A DNA stretch of 64,000 nucleotides from Paramecium sonneborni (GCA_905182985.1 CAJJDN010000132.1:101631-165630), one strand, 5' to 3'; positions 14,289-27,549 are shown, numbered from the stretch's first letter. Notes: generated by a model from the letters alone, not told the origin. A program made the numbers and translations.

Positions 14289-14419
14289 AAGATTTTTATT
14301 CAAAATTCTAAAAATAATTAGTACTTATTGATTTAAATAATTAATTAAGAATTTAATGCCTTAGAATAAACTATTAGTAAATATAACTTAATTTTAGATT
14401 ATATTTTTATTATCAAAAA

Positions 14420-15757
14420 ATGAAAATTAAACCAAGAATTAAATTACGTATACCTTAAAATTCAGGTCATGTATAAACAGAGGCAAGTTAAGATTAATTG
14501 TAATCAACAAATGATACACGTTTCAAAGGTGATTTAACTTATAGATAAACTATGAGAGTTAAAAATACAATTAAAGAAGCTTTGATGATCTCGAATATTA
14601 AATTAGCATTTTAAGAAGAAATGGATAAAATAAAGGAGGAAATAAGAAAACCTGAAAAGTAATAATCTATGATGTAAAATTTGTATGTTTACAAAGAACT
14701 GAAATGCTATAATAAAATAGAGTAATCATTTAACATACACTAATTCAATTAAATTAATTATTTTTAGAGAGAAAGGATAGAGATTAGGCTATAAAAATAA
14801 TAAACGAAATAAGTAATTAAGTATTGAAATCAAAGATATCAGGTATAAAATATAATGATTATTTAAAAGACTTGAAGATATTCATACATCTTAAATTAGC
14901 GAAAATAGTCTTTAGTTATAATTTACTCTATTATAGTATAATCTTAGCAAAGATAGTAAAGAGAATGTCAGACAATGAGCATTTATTAAAATATAAATTA
15001 TTGGCATATAAGTTGTTAGGGATTAGTTTTTATAAATTAAGAAATCGACAATCAAAAATATACTTTACGAAATATTTGATGTGTAGTTGGAAATTAAATA
15101 AAAAGAATCATGAACTGAAGGCTTATGAATATTTGGGTAAGTATTACTTTTAGGAGGGAGACATAGATAAGGCTACAATATTTCATGAGAGAATGGTAAA
15201 TGGAGCTATATTGGTAATATATTTAAACTATACAATATAAGTTACCTCATTCTTCTTTAAGAGTACTGGGGATACGGAAATTGGAATAAGGATCAATAGG
15301 GAAGGGGAAGAAGAATTATGGATTAGTGGAATGTCATGAAATTAATGTTTCTAGTGATGCTGAAGGATTTGAATTGGTATTTAATGATGATGATTCTGTT
15401 CAAAATAAGATTGCTATATAAAAGATGGATTAATTGGTTTTGAATGGATAGAAACAAAGTCTCATTAATTATCCAATTAGAAAGAATTTAATATTTCAAC
15501 ATAGAAGTTAACATATTTTAGATAATAAAATAAAGACCAGACATTTACATCAATTACCAGTGATGTTAAATCATTTGAGTCCAAATAGATAATTGGTTAA
15601 TTACTAATTTCTAGAATTGAATAAGGCTGTTCCTAATTATAAACAAATTCAGAATATTGATCCTTACTTTGACAAAAAGGATTCTTCAAGCATTGCAAAT
15701 ATAATTGTAAAGCTATCTCGTGTTTTGGAGTAGGTAGACATTTGGATTAAATTATGA
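14420..15757 (+). CDS. TPR-like helical protein, unknown function
   Basis: Introns 14674-14696 (23 nt) and 15214-15241 (28 nt) give 428 residues. The middle (residues about 100-260) is a run of amphipathic helices. Examples are LLAYKLLGISFYKLRNRQSK and AYEYLGKYYFQEGDIDKATI, whose A..YLG..Y...G....A pattern is that of tetratricopeptide repeats. TPRs usually scaffold protein complexes. The N-terminal 90 residues are basic and the C-terminus is polar. No other domain is recognised. The ORF beginning at 14824 is only the second exon of this gene. Confidence 0.65.
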
Positions 15758-16234
15758 ATATATTATTATTTATATAATGGAAAAGCAATATATAGAGCAG
15801 ATTACAAAATAAATAACAAGAAATTGATGAACAATTGAAATAGACTCAAAATTAGTAATGTAGAGTTTGATAACAATTTAGATATGGAATATGTATCATC
15901 TAAACTAAATGGTATTCTTATATTTTAATAATAAGAATACCATTTAGTTTGTAATCATCCAAATTATTGATTTTAACAATTGAAGAATTAGTAGGAGATT
16001 AAAACAAGAATTAGAAAGTATGTCCTAAAAATCAATTAAGCAATTCTTAATAAAATAGGTAAAAATTTATTATTAAATAAAAGGATCAATTAAAGCATGA
16101 ATAAAGAATCAATAAAGAGAAAAGGAGTAATAATAATTATTTATAATTTGAATAAGAGAAAATTCTAATTGATAAATAATTTAAAGAGAGATTGAGAACT
16201 AATCATATGAAATGAATTTATTAATTTAAATATA
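15758..16234. other. Intergenic spacer with a strong hairpin
   Basis: About 480 AT-rich bases lie between two same-strand genes. No convincing coding frame was found. The only distinct structure is the inverted repeat at 15902-15950, listed separately. Confidence 0.5.
15902..15950. repeat. Perfect 20-bp inverted repeat with 9-nt loop
   Basis: Bases 15902-15921 (aaactaaatggtattcttat) are the exact reverse complement of 15931-15950, with a 9-base loop. A stem this long and perfect is unlikely by chance even at this base composition. It lies about 145 bases after a stop codon and 285 bases before the guanylyl cyclase start. It could be a 3'-end or termination structure, the footprint of a small mobile element, or a small-RNA source. 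Confidence 0.8.
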
Positions 16235-19200
16235 ATGGGTCTTTTGAGAAGATTATCTTAAGTATTCAAATCAGAAGTTCCTTAAACTAATAATGAACAT
16301 TTGCACGAGAATCAACAGTATTCTAAGAAGGTATGAAATATCTACCAATAGATTGTTTTGGAAAATGGAGAGAGTGTAAATGTTAGAGGAAATGAAAATC
16401 AATTTAATTTAGTTAAAACAAGTAGATACACAATTACAAATTGTTTATATGTGTTGATAATTAAATTTTTTAAGCGATTTCTGAATTTGTACTTATTTGT
16501 CATCAACATGATATAATTAGACTATAATTATCTAATTTCACTCCTGTTAACATTTGGTATACATACAATAATTGAATTGTACTTCGACAATCAAAAGAGA
16601 AAAAGTGATGAAAAGATAAATTCTCGCCAAGCCACCGTATTTGCAGATTTAAAAAAAAATGTATTGAATGTTGGCTCTTCTAATATAATTAAATAAGGAG
16701 GAAGGAAATCTTTAAATTAAAATATAATTGAGCATGAAAACTTAGTTAATAATAACAATTATCAAAAGGATATATGTATGAGAAAGGTAAGTATTGATAC
16801 AGTCACATATCGTCAAGATAAATAACCTAGAATTCCATTATTTACAATTAAGAGATGGGATCAACTTCAAGTGGGTGATATCATCTATTTAAAGAATAAT
16901 GAAATATGTCCAGCTGATGTTTTAATTTTAGATATGGGTCAATCTGTTAGTATGGCTAGTAATACTGTAATGAGTGGAAATACAAATGAAGTTAGAAAAA
17001 GAGCTTGTCCTTTGACTACTATATCTAAGGAACATAAAATATAATTACTTGATTATCGCACTATTTTAAATGGGATTGTTAGATATGATTAAACTGATTC
17101 AGATCAATATTATAAAGGTATGGTAAAATTGAAGAAGGATCCAAAACCTTTAGAAATTAATAAAGAGAACATTTTCTTTAGAGAACAATTAGTACTTAAT
17201 GATTTATACATTTTTGGAGTAATTCTTGCTGTTGGACTTGATTGTAGATGCTATAAATCATTTAAACATGTAGAAAAATATGGATATTTCGAGAATAAAG
17301 CCAATTTGTATTTCCTTATTGCCATAATCTCATTAATTGTACTCAGTGTGATTTAATATACCATTGAATATTATGGTGAACATCATTATAATTTAGAATT
17401 CTAATTAATCAATTATTCTAATTTATTACCTCTTTATTTTTACTTTCTTATTGATCTACTTTATTTTACTTAAATGTTGTACAACAATTACTTATTTTAA
17501 AAAGAGAAAAGTAATTCAAACATTAAACAATAGGAAGATAACCCCTTATTAGATAATGCACATATAAAATTAAATCATTTACATGTGAATTATACTCCCA
17601 TCTCTAATTTATCATTAATTAATCATGTGCTTATTGATAAGACTGGAACTTTAACAAATCCTAATTTTAAAATAAAATGGATCTTTATATTTGATTCACT
17701 TTATAAATTAAGATACAGAGCATTTGCTGAAAAAGAATTTTAAGATGCAATTAAATAAACTAAATTGAGATAAGAATTAAATATTCCAATAGATGAAAGA
17801 ATAGAACCAGAATCTACACCTGTTATAAAATGCAATAATTAAGAAATTATTTTTAAATTAGAAGAATTAGATGATGATCATCCTCCATATGATGAATTAC
17901 ATCGTACTTAACCTCCTAGATTCAGGCCGGAATCTTAAATTAGTAGTTAATTTGATTAAAGTGCTGAAGGAGCATAAATATAAAAATAATCTTAACCAAG
18001 AGGAAGTAGTCTAATTGTTAATAGTTTACATGAAAGTAAAAGACAATTAACATATTAAAGAGGTAGTTAAAAGTTTCATGCACCAAGAATTCCATCTAAT
18101 TTAGAAATTGTTTCAGAAGTAGAGTTTTCTGGAACTGAAATCAATCTCATTAGAAGAAAAGAAGATAGTGAATTTAAACCTCATTATTTTGAAGCTATGT
18201 TTGCTTTAGTATTATGTTAAAATACAAGGTCACTTTATTAAAAAAGTGATGATTCATTCTTTTATGAATATAGTTCAGAATTAGATAAATTATAATTACA
18301 TTTATGTAAACATTATGGTTTTCAATTCATTTGTAGAAGTAAATAAGAAAATTAAATGAGATATATTATTTAAGATGGTGAAGAAATTCATATCATAGAA
18401 GTTATGTCCTTACATTCTTTCAATTCCAGAAAATTCAGTATAATAATTAGATTGTAAGAAGATCTTTGCATCAAATTAGGATTAGAAAATGATGATACAC
18501 AATATTTATAATACTTAAGAGATGATAGCTTAGATATGATAGGTTGTTTATCTTTAGAAAAGGATTAATTAGCTAAACTTGATCTAATGATAAAAGATTT
18601 ATAATTTTAGGGTAGTAGACCAGTTTTATTTTATAGAAGTTTAATGAATGAGATTTAAATGTAGACATTTATTAAAGAAGCAAATAAATTATTAGATATT
18701 TAATCAAATAAAATTGAGTTTATGAATGAATATCAATTTTTAATGCATGAATTTGAAAAAAACTGTGATCTAGTAACTGTTGTTGGAGTCTAAGAAAAAA
18801 TCAATAAGCATATAATTCCATCATTAAATGGAATCAAATCTCTTGGAGTTCCATGCTGGATTGTAAGTGGAGACAATTATGAAAAAGTATTACCAATAGC
18901 ATATAAAGTTTAATTACTTAATTAAAATGATACAGTAGTTCATATATATGCAAAAACTTAGGATGAATTATTCTTATAGTTAAAATAATAGTTATAAAAT
19001 TTGAGTGGATAATTAAGATCGCATTCTAATAAAAAAGATTTAAGGCATTCAGATACATTGATTCATAAAAAAGGTTCATTTACTTGTAGTCCTAGATGGA
19101 TTTCAGGTGGTTAAAAAAATCTTCATATTAGATAATTTTAAATAATTATTTGTGGAGAATCTCTAGAATAGATTTTAAAGGATATTTATTTGAAGAAACA

Positions 19201-22200
19201 TTTTTAATTTTTATTATAATTTACATCAAATTTCATAGGATATAGAATGACACCTTAATAAAAATCAATATTAATAAAATTATTAAAAGATAGAAAATTG
19301 AATTAAAAATTTATATTATCAATAGGGGATAGTTATAATGATATGAATTTATTTAATCATTCAGATTTCGTGTTTTAGATGTAATCTGGTAGATAGATAT
19401 TTCCACATGATAAAAACAATTTTGAAGATCTTCAACATCAAAATGGAAGAGTTTCAATAAAATATTTGGAATAAGAATCATAATACTGTTAACACAAATA
19501 AGATCACGGTTTTATTGAACCATTATATAATAGCGATATTTATGTAAAGGATTTTGAAAAGATAAATAGATTAATAGCTATTGATTCCAGAAAATCTACT
19601 TTATATTTTGAAAGAATTTTAATATTTGCATTGTTTAGAAGTTTTGGAATAATCTACTTAATATGTGTGACATAACTAATTAGAGATCAAATCGATATTA
19701 TATCTAAGGATTATCTAAAATTTCATTCAAACATTTTCTTTTTAGTTTCAAGTTCATTTATTATAAGTGAAATAAGTGAGAAAGTAGAAAATTGTAATAA
19801 TAATGAATTTTTGACATTTGTATTTAAGAACAATTAAGTAGAATTAAACAATAATAAATTTAGTAAATATGTAGCTCGTATTACATTATTTCCATTAATT
19901 CAGGCATTATTAATTAATCTATACACAGAATATGCAGATCTGACAACTAAAAATGGAACAATAATGAAATCATATGAATTAGGATCAGGGTTATTTTTAT
20001 TGTTATTAATAATTGATGCTTAAAAGTTGGTTTAAAGAAAATATATAACTCAGAAATAGTTTATTTTTAATATCGGAATAATATTTGGATTGTATACTTT
20101 AATATCATTACAATTTGATTCAATTTCAATAATTTATGAATGGGCAAAATCAATTTAAATTCTATTTTCATTTTTAGTTATAATTGCTCTTCATTCAATT
20201 TTTAATGTAGTGCTTTACCATGTGAATAGACCATTCTTTATGCCACTTATTATATAGACAAATAACGAGTATGATGAAATTGTAAAAATATATAATAAAA
20301 TATCTGGGGATGTATCAAAATAGTTAAAATAACATAGAGCAACCATAGAGAGAATATCTTATTATGCTAGGAAACTCTTTAATGGTGATGAAGATATGGA
20401 TCCAATAATTAAATAAATGTTAAGTGGTGCATTTGCTGATGAAACAGAAAACTCTATCAACTCAATTACTCTAAGATTCAAATCACAATTAGTATAAAAT
20501 AAATTTACAGAAGATACACTTTAATATGTTGTACATACATATAGAATTATAGTTGCAATAACATTTTTATTCTATGAAATAGCTACTTATACAATCATCA
20601 TATTAACACTTGAACATTTGTAATTAAATTATTGGACTGACTATTATTATATCTCAATGTTAGGAGTATTATTATTACTTATGCTATTTTGTTGGTCTCG
20701 CTATTATAAAATGTATTTTTTTGAAGTCAACTTTATTATCCTATTTATTCGATGCTCTTCTATAGTTATTTGGTTATTTAATTAAGATCAATCAGTTGGA
20801 GGAATGAATCTTAATATGTTATAATTAAGTTTAGCTGTTAATATTTATCATTACCAAGAATAACCACTTTTAAGTTAGGTTTTTTCAGGTATTTATGTCA
20901 TAATATACTTAATCTAAAAATCTGATTAAGATGACGTCTATATTCTGATCAATTAATATGTTATGAGCATAGCAACATTATTTCTATTAGTTTTGACATT
21001 CAGAAGAATAATTCATATATTTTTAGAAGTCTTTTTAGGAAGAATTAATATGAATAAAGAAAACTAAATTATGAGTGATATTTTATCTATTCTCCTTCCT
21101 CAATTTATAAGAGATCGTATCAATAAAGCTGGTCAATATGATATTCAAGAAGATTAAGGTATGGTAGCAGTATTATTTTGTGACATTATTGATTTCGATT
21201 AATTAATTAAGAATGAATAATCTAATGTAGTTGATATATTAGATAAATTATTTAGAAGATTTGATTTACTTTGTTAACAACATGAAGTATAAAAAATTGA
21301 AACAGTAGGAAAAACTTATATGGCTGCTGCAGGACTTAAAATTCATTTAAGCTAAAAAACTAATCCAGTAAACAAAGTTATTTCTTTAGCTTTAGACATG
21401 AAAAAGTATGTTATGTCAAATGAAATCTTTTAAATTAAAATTGGTATTCATTATGGAAATGTTATTGCAGGAGTAATAGGTCATCATAAACCTTAATTTA
21501 GTTTAATTGGCGATACTATTAATACAGCCAGTAGAATATGTTCTACTGCTGAACCATGGGATATATCAATTTCAGAATAGGCATATAGATAAACAAATAA
21601 ATATGAATTAGTTTATATTTAAAGAGATGTAGTTGCTAAAGGTAAAGGAAAATTAATTACATTTGTTGTAAATACAAAGAGAGGAGGGAAACAAAGAAAA
21701 TAAACTATCATGATTTAAAGACCTCCTAAACAACCTTTTAGAGATCCAAAAGAATATTAAAATTTAGATTAAATTCATGAAAATTAATTAGCATCTGAAT
21801 TTGGAGTTAGTTCGAATAGAGATGTGTAACCTTTAGTGACAAGAAATGAGGAACCTCAACCATTAACTCTTAATAAAAAGTAAAGAAGTGAAATTTATAA
21901 TTATGTAACAAAAACATAAAAATAAATAGCACTTGAAAGTCCAAATAAATCACTTTAATAATAATTAATATTTTAATAATCTTAAGCTCAATTAATTCTA
22001 AATTAAGGAGGAGGATCATCTAAAAATTATGCATCTTAATCCTTAGTAGGAGGTATATAATCATAAGGATTTGATGATAGACATCATAAACATTAAGATT
22101 TGTTATAATTTTTAGAAAGAAAAACAAGATGTGAATTGAATGTTTCTGATTATTAAATAAATATGGAATATGAAGTTGAAAAAGATAAAGTAAGGGCAAT

Positions 22201-23566
22201 TTATAGTGTTGATGAAGATGCTTATGGTCAAAACTTATTATTGACTCTAAATCCTAGAAAATTATATTTAGAATTTAATGAAGACACAACTGTCACCTTA
22301 GAGTTTTATGAATTTTTATCAGGATTATATAGGCCTTTTGCTGTTCAATACTTATTAACTATAGGAATATGTGTTTTAATAAGTTCAGTATCTTGTGTGA
22401 GTTTAGATGGATAAATATATGTAGCAAATTTGATAACAGGTGGAATGGTGGGTCTATTACATTTATTATTATGTACTCTTATTCATAAATAAGAATCCTT
22501 TTATAATATTATATACTTTACAATCTTAGCATATTTATTACTTGGTAGTTATGCTTTAGATTGTTTTATAATTACTGATCATTATGAAATTCAAATGGCA
22601 AAAGGTATTATATATAGTATAAGTGTTCTTCTTAATAGAGTTCTTAGACATTAATAAAAGTTGGTTTATATAGTTTTATATTTGGCAGTGACAATAGCTG
22701 CAATAATAGTGAATAATTGGCCTTGGAGTAGATTTTATTATTGTGCCATAATTTCGATATTTGCTTTTTGTATCTAATTATTCATGTTCTTAAAAAATGT
22801 TAATTCTTATAATGTCAACAAATAATTAATTGAAAAATCAATTAAATATCAATATTTATTGAATTATTTATTGCCAAAAAATGTATGATTAATTTATTTA
22901 TATTAAATAGGTCCTTGAAGAATTTTTTAGACCAAATGAAGAAAAACGTGTATTGAGAGAATAGGCAGATGAAGTAACATTACTATTTGCTGATATTGCT
23001 GGTTTTACAGAATATTCGAGTAAAGTATAACCTGAATAAGTCGTGAATATGTTAAGAAACTTATTTACTGAATTTGATAAAAACTGTCTTTTACACAATG
23101 TTTTCAAACTGTATACAATAGGAGATTGTTATGTTTTAATGGGAATGGTAGACTATGGTAAAGGAATATAAAGGAATGCATCTTTGGAGGCAGTAAATGT
23201 AGTACGTATGGGATTTGCTATGATTGATGCAATTAGAAGAGTAAGAGCTCACATCAATCATCCAACTTTAGATATGAGAATTGGAGTTCATACTGTATAA
23301 TCTCTATATTAATTACATATTTATAGGGATCCATAATTGGAGGCGTTTTAGGAACAGAATTAGTTAGGTATGATATATATGGGCCTGATGTACTGATTGC
23401 CAATAAAATGGAATCCAAAGGTGCGAAAGGGTTTGTTTAAGTGTCATAAGAAACAAAGGATATTATTGAAAGAGAGTTCCCTGATTTATTCAAATTCGAA
23501 TATAAACAATCTATAGAATTTGAATCTATCGAAAGAAAGACATCAGGATACTATGTATATTAATGA
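16235..23566 (+). CDS. P4-ATPase-like / guanylyl cyclase fusion protein
   Basis: Three introns (16331-16351, 22883-22910, 23295-23326) leave 2416 residues in frame. Residues about 60-1400 form a P-type ATPase of the P4 (flippase) type, with membrane helices, phosphorylation motif DKTGTLT at residue 461, and GDSYNDMN near 1025. After more helices come two cyclase domains separated by a second set of six helices. C1 (about 1640-1830) has FCDIIDFD, KIETVGKTYMAAAG and FSLIGDTINTASRIC. C2 (about 2235-2416) has FADIAGFTEYS, YTIGDCY and YDIYGPDVLIANKMES. The Glu in KIETVG marks GTP rather than ATP specificity. The domain order is inverted relative to mammalian adenylyl cyclases, as reported for Paramecium and Tetrahymena GCs. 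The product would make cGMP at the ciliary or plasma membrane. Confidence 0.95.
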
Positions 23567-23637
23567 ATAACAAATTAATTATGGTTTATTGAATTCAGTT
23601 ATATTGAGATATATTTGTGATTTGTTAAAAAGGAGAA

Positions 23638-24012
23638 TCATAATTAATCCAGTAAGAAATAGGGACTATTTGAATTCCTCGAAATTTAAGTTACACTCTT
23701 TCTCATCAACCGATTTACACTTGGATTTAAGACTAATCTTTCAGAAGAGTTCATAATATTCTCTAACAATATATAACTCTTTTCTTTTCTTTCTTTCCAA
23801 TATTGCTGCTCTTTTATTAAAGGATCAGTTTTTGTTCGCACTCCCAAACTATGTAGATACCTTACTATTTCCACTTCTGTCTGATAGTCTTTTTAGTCCA
23901 TATAGTATTCAATTGAATCGTTCAATTCACTCGTAGTTATTGGACTACTCTATGTTGAATTACAGCTCAGAAGACTCACCACACGATTTTAATAAACTTA
24001 AGTTGGCTTCAT
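23638..24012 (-). CDS. Orphan protein, 124 aa (first copy)
   Basis: A single-exon frame starting MKPTQVYQNRVVSLLS and ending at TGA (23638-23640). It is tail-to-tail with the guanylyl cyclase, 71 bases away. The sequence is polar with a helical centre (EVEIVRYLHSLGVRTKT, then QQYWKERKEKSYILLENIM). It has no signal peptide or membrane segment. The family was not recognised. An identical copy at 24990-25364 belongs to the overlap artefact, so only one gene is expected. Confidence 0.55.
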
Positions 24013-24974
24013 GAAATCTTTTAGAGTATTTTTAATTAAAAATATATTTTTTTTCTTCAATTCTTAATTCAGCATATATATTTCTCCAGTATACTACACT
24101 ACAGTTATTTACACAGCATCACTTCTTAATTTTGAAAATCACTTCAATAATTTCATCAATTATATCTCCCCAAATTCAAATTCATTACTTATTCTCATCT
24201 TTCACAACCATCTATATTCTTTATTTTCTTAATTTTTTTTGAATTATTATATCCCTCAATAAGAATTAATAAATTAACAGTTGAGATAATGCGTGTTGAT
24301 ATTATTAAATTTTTAATCTGCTTATCAATTATTTAAATTCATTATTAATTTTTTATTTTATTCCAAACATTCTATTAATCTTCTTAAATCATCACAATTT
24401 AAAAAATTTTCAATTAAGAAATTTTTCATTATCCTAAATTACTAACCCTATTCTTCTAAAATCAACTATAATAAAGTGAGGCTAAGGAATTCATTTCCTT
24501 AATTCACTGACAATAATATTTAATTTAAATTTCCTCAGAAAAAATATTTTATTTTAAAATTGAGCTTATATGCAATGGGATAATTTTTAAAGTGTTACAA
24601 AAATAATTCTTCTATTGTCATAGTTCAAATGTATAATGTATTACAAGAATATACTATTCATTAATCATAAATTTCTTCTGTAAAGTACATTAAATATTTA
24701 TTTTATGTAAACAAGAAGCTTTGAATAATTAATATATATATAATTATTATATGAAGAACACAGAATTAAATAAGACAGTTGTTTTTAAATAGAGAATACT
24801 ATATGGAATATAGTATTTTTTGATCAGGTATTCCTTAGCAAAATTTGAACAATCTAGCATAATTTCGTGGCATTTATATTTAATACCTCTGTTATATTAT
24901 TGCCTTTCAGTATACAAAACCCAATAATTAAAGAAAATACCTCTATTTTGTAGATGAATTAATAAAACCCAATA
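24013..24974. other. Unassigned AT-rich stretch (first copy)
   Basis: No convincing gene on either strand. A short hairpin (9-bp arms aatactata/tatagtatt at about 24795-24817) and a weaker one around 24484-24503 (taaggaa/ttcctta) are the only features. With the overlap collapsed, this belongs to a spacer of roughly 1.3 kb, unusually long for this genome. A gene I could not decode may be hidden here. Confidence 0.4.
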
Positions 24975-24975
24975 N
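24975..24975. other. Scaffold joint, single N
   Basis: The N separates two identical 1351-bp blocks (23624-24974 and 24976-26326). It is read as a contig join. Confidence 0.9.
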
Positions 24976-26326
24976 GTTAAAAAGGAGAATCATAATTAAT
25001 CCAGTAAGAAATAGGGACTATTTGAATTCCTCGAAATTTAAGTTACACTCTTTCTCATCAACCGATTTACACTTGGATTTAAGACTAATCTTTCAGAAGA
25101 GTTCATAATATTCTCTAACAATATATAACTCTTTTCTTTTCTTTCTTTCCAATATTGCTGCTCTTTTATTAAAGGATCAGTTTTTGTTCGCACTCCCAAA
25201 CTATGTAGATACCTTACTATTTCCACTTCTGTCTGATAGTCTTTTTAGTCCATATAGTATTCAATTGAATCGTTCAATTCACTCGTAGTTATTGGACTAC
25301 TCTATGTTGAATTACAGCTCAGAAGACTCACCACACGATTTTAATAAACTTAAGTTGGCTTCATGAAATCTTTTAGAGTATTTTTAATTAAAAATATATT
25401 TTTTTTCTTCAATTCTTAATTCAGCATATATATTTCTCCAGTATACTACACTACAGTTATTTACACAGCATCACTTCTTAATTTTGAAAATCACTTCAAT
25501 AATTTCATCAATTATATCTCCCCAAATTCAAATTCATTACTTATTCTCATCTTTCACAACCATCTATATTCTTTATTTTCTTAATTTTTTTTGAATTATT
25601 ATATCCCTCAATAAGAATTAATAAATTAACAGTTGAGATAATGCGTGTTGATATTATTAAATTTTTAATCTGCTTATCAATTATTTAAATTCATTATTAA
25701 TTTTTTATTTTATTCCAAACATTCTATTAATCTTCTTAAATCATCACAATTTAAAAAATTTTCAATTAAGAAATTTTTCATTATCCTAAATTACTAACCC
25801 TATTCTTCTAAAATCAACTATAATAAAGTGAGGCTAAGGAATTCATTTCCTTAATTCACTGACAATAATATTTAATTTAAATTTCCTCAGAAAAAATATT
25901 TTATTTTAAAATTGAGCTTATATGCAATGGGATAATTTTTAAAGTGTTACAAAAATAATTCTTCTATTGTCATAGTTCAAATGTATAATGTATTACAAGA
26001 ATATACTATTCATTAATCATAAATTTCTTCTGTAAAGTACATTAAATATTTATTTTATGTAAACAAGAAGCTTTGAATAATTAATATATATATAATTATT
26101 ATATGAAGAACACAGAATTAAATAAGACAGTTGTTTTTAAATAGAGAATACTATATGGAATATAGTATTTTTTGATCAGGTATTCCTTAGCAAAATTTGA
26201 ACAATCTAGCATAATTTCGTGGCATTTATATTTAATACCTCTGTTATATTATTGCCTTTCAGTATACAAAACCCAATAATTAAAGAAAATACCTCTATTT
26301 TGTAGATGAATTAATAAAACCCAATA
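24976..26326. repeat. Second copy of 1351-bp duplicated contig overlap
   Basis: Repeats 23624-24974 base for base, after the N at 24975. The unique sequence resumes at 26327. Confidence 0.9.
24990..25364 (-). CDS. Orphan protein, 124 aa (second, artefactual copy)
   Basis: Identical to the frame at 23638-24012, offset by 1352. It should be counted as the same gene. Confidence 0.5.
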
Positions 26327-26675
26327 ATTATATTCCTCCACATGTGCTTCAACACCCCAAATTCTTAATAATGAAGAATCAAGCAAAACTACAATCTTTC
26401 TGAAACTTTGTCATACATAAATCTATTTCTAAACGTTTGGTACCAAGATTATATGAATGTTAAGAGGCATATTTGTTTTTCTAAATTTTCCCTCATTCAC
26501 CATGATAAGAAATATGAAGAATTTCATTTCTTTGTCTTTATTTTTAGTATTTTTAATGTTTTATAAGTATTCATTTTCTGGAATAGAAAAACAAAACAAA
26601 TTACTGACAAAGCTCAATATCCATAAACGAAATAATTCATTTTAATTAATTATTTTTTATATATAAATAAATTAA
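25365..26675. other. Unassigned AT-rich stretch
   Basis: The second copy of the spacer is followed by about 350 unique bases up to the RING-gene 3' end. There are short open frames but none with flanking support. The 62-codon frame beginning at 26457 runs opposite to, and partly over, the end of the zinc-finger gene copy and has no recognisable domain. Confidence 0.4.
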
Positions 26676-27548
26676 TCATGTTATCTTCTACTTTGCTTAT
26701 AATTTAATTGATTTCTATCCCATTTCCAAAGATTGAGATGTAATTCCAAATATTTAAATATATCTTTTACAACATTGAGTTGAATTGGAATTAAAATATC
26801 TAACAGCCACCTTTTTTTATTCAATATTTGGAAAGCTCAAATATTATTTAAGATTTTGTATTGGTCCAAAAGATTGTAAGATTTCAATAATGTTTATTTT
26901 ATCAGATGGAACATCTAATAATAGTATAGATTCTAATTAACATTTTTTCATAGCCTTTTCTAAGAGTTTAAGATCATGTTTGACAGGGTTTAATGATTCA
27001 ATTAATTCATTTTGATAAGATTTTAATAATTATTATATACTAATCTTATTTTAGCAATTATGAGTCTATAAATCTTTATTCATTAAGAAATTGAAGCAAT
27101 TCTTACAATAATTTAATTCAAAATCACAATTCGAATGCATTTCTATTTTAGTACATCCAAATTAAGAATTACGACATGAACCAGTATTACAATTATGATT
27201 TAGTAATTTAACATTCTACAAAATACAATTACATTTATTGCATTGTTTGTATGAATACATACATTTTTAGAGATGATAAAATACTTGATGAGCCTCGAAT
27301 TCTTCACCACAAAATTATGGACATTTAATAATTCTATTTTAACAAATATCTTTATGAATATCTAATTCTTATGCACTAAATTATCCATCACAATTAAATG
27401 GACATGATATAAGATTACAATATTTTTACTAATGAAGTTTAAGATCTTTAGTTTTACCTTTCCATTAACAATGTGGACATTTAACTTCAATGTTATCAAT
27501 CAAAAACATAGTATTAAAATCAATTAAACTAAATTTCAATTTTTAATT
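26416..27548. repeat. First copy of 1133-bp duplicated contig overlap
   Basis: Repeated exactly at 27550-28682, separated by one N (27549). Same explanation as for the other joints. Confidence 0.9.
26676..27548 (-). pseudogene. Truncated duplicate of RING/TRAF gene 3' part (assembly artefact)
   Basis: Identical to 27810-28682, the 3' two thirds or more of the zinc-finger gene. It lacks the RING-encoding exon and start, because the block stops at the N. It should not be annotated as a separate gene. Confidence 0.85.
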
Positions 27549-27549
27549 N
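27549..27549. other. Scaffold joint, single N
   Basis: Separates identical blocks 26416-27548 and 27550-28682. Confidence 0.9.

Larger units (their letters stand above)
23624..24974. repeat. First copy of 1351-bp duplicated contig overlap
   Basis: This block is repeated exactly at 24976-26326 with only one N (24975) between the copies. Both copies break off at arbitrary positions in the sequence. That is what is expected when two contigs share an overlap that the scaffolder did not merge. Confidence 0.9.

Noticed and set aside
12536..14321. Separate short genes at 12536-12727 (-) and 14124-14321 (+)
   Set aside because: The first is one exon of the kelch gene; the second is antisense to the SAE1-like gene.
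23638..25364. Tandem gene duplication of the 124-aa gene
   Set aside because: The copies are identical over 1351 bp and separated by a single N; an assembly overlap is the simpler explanation.
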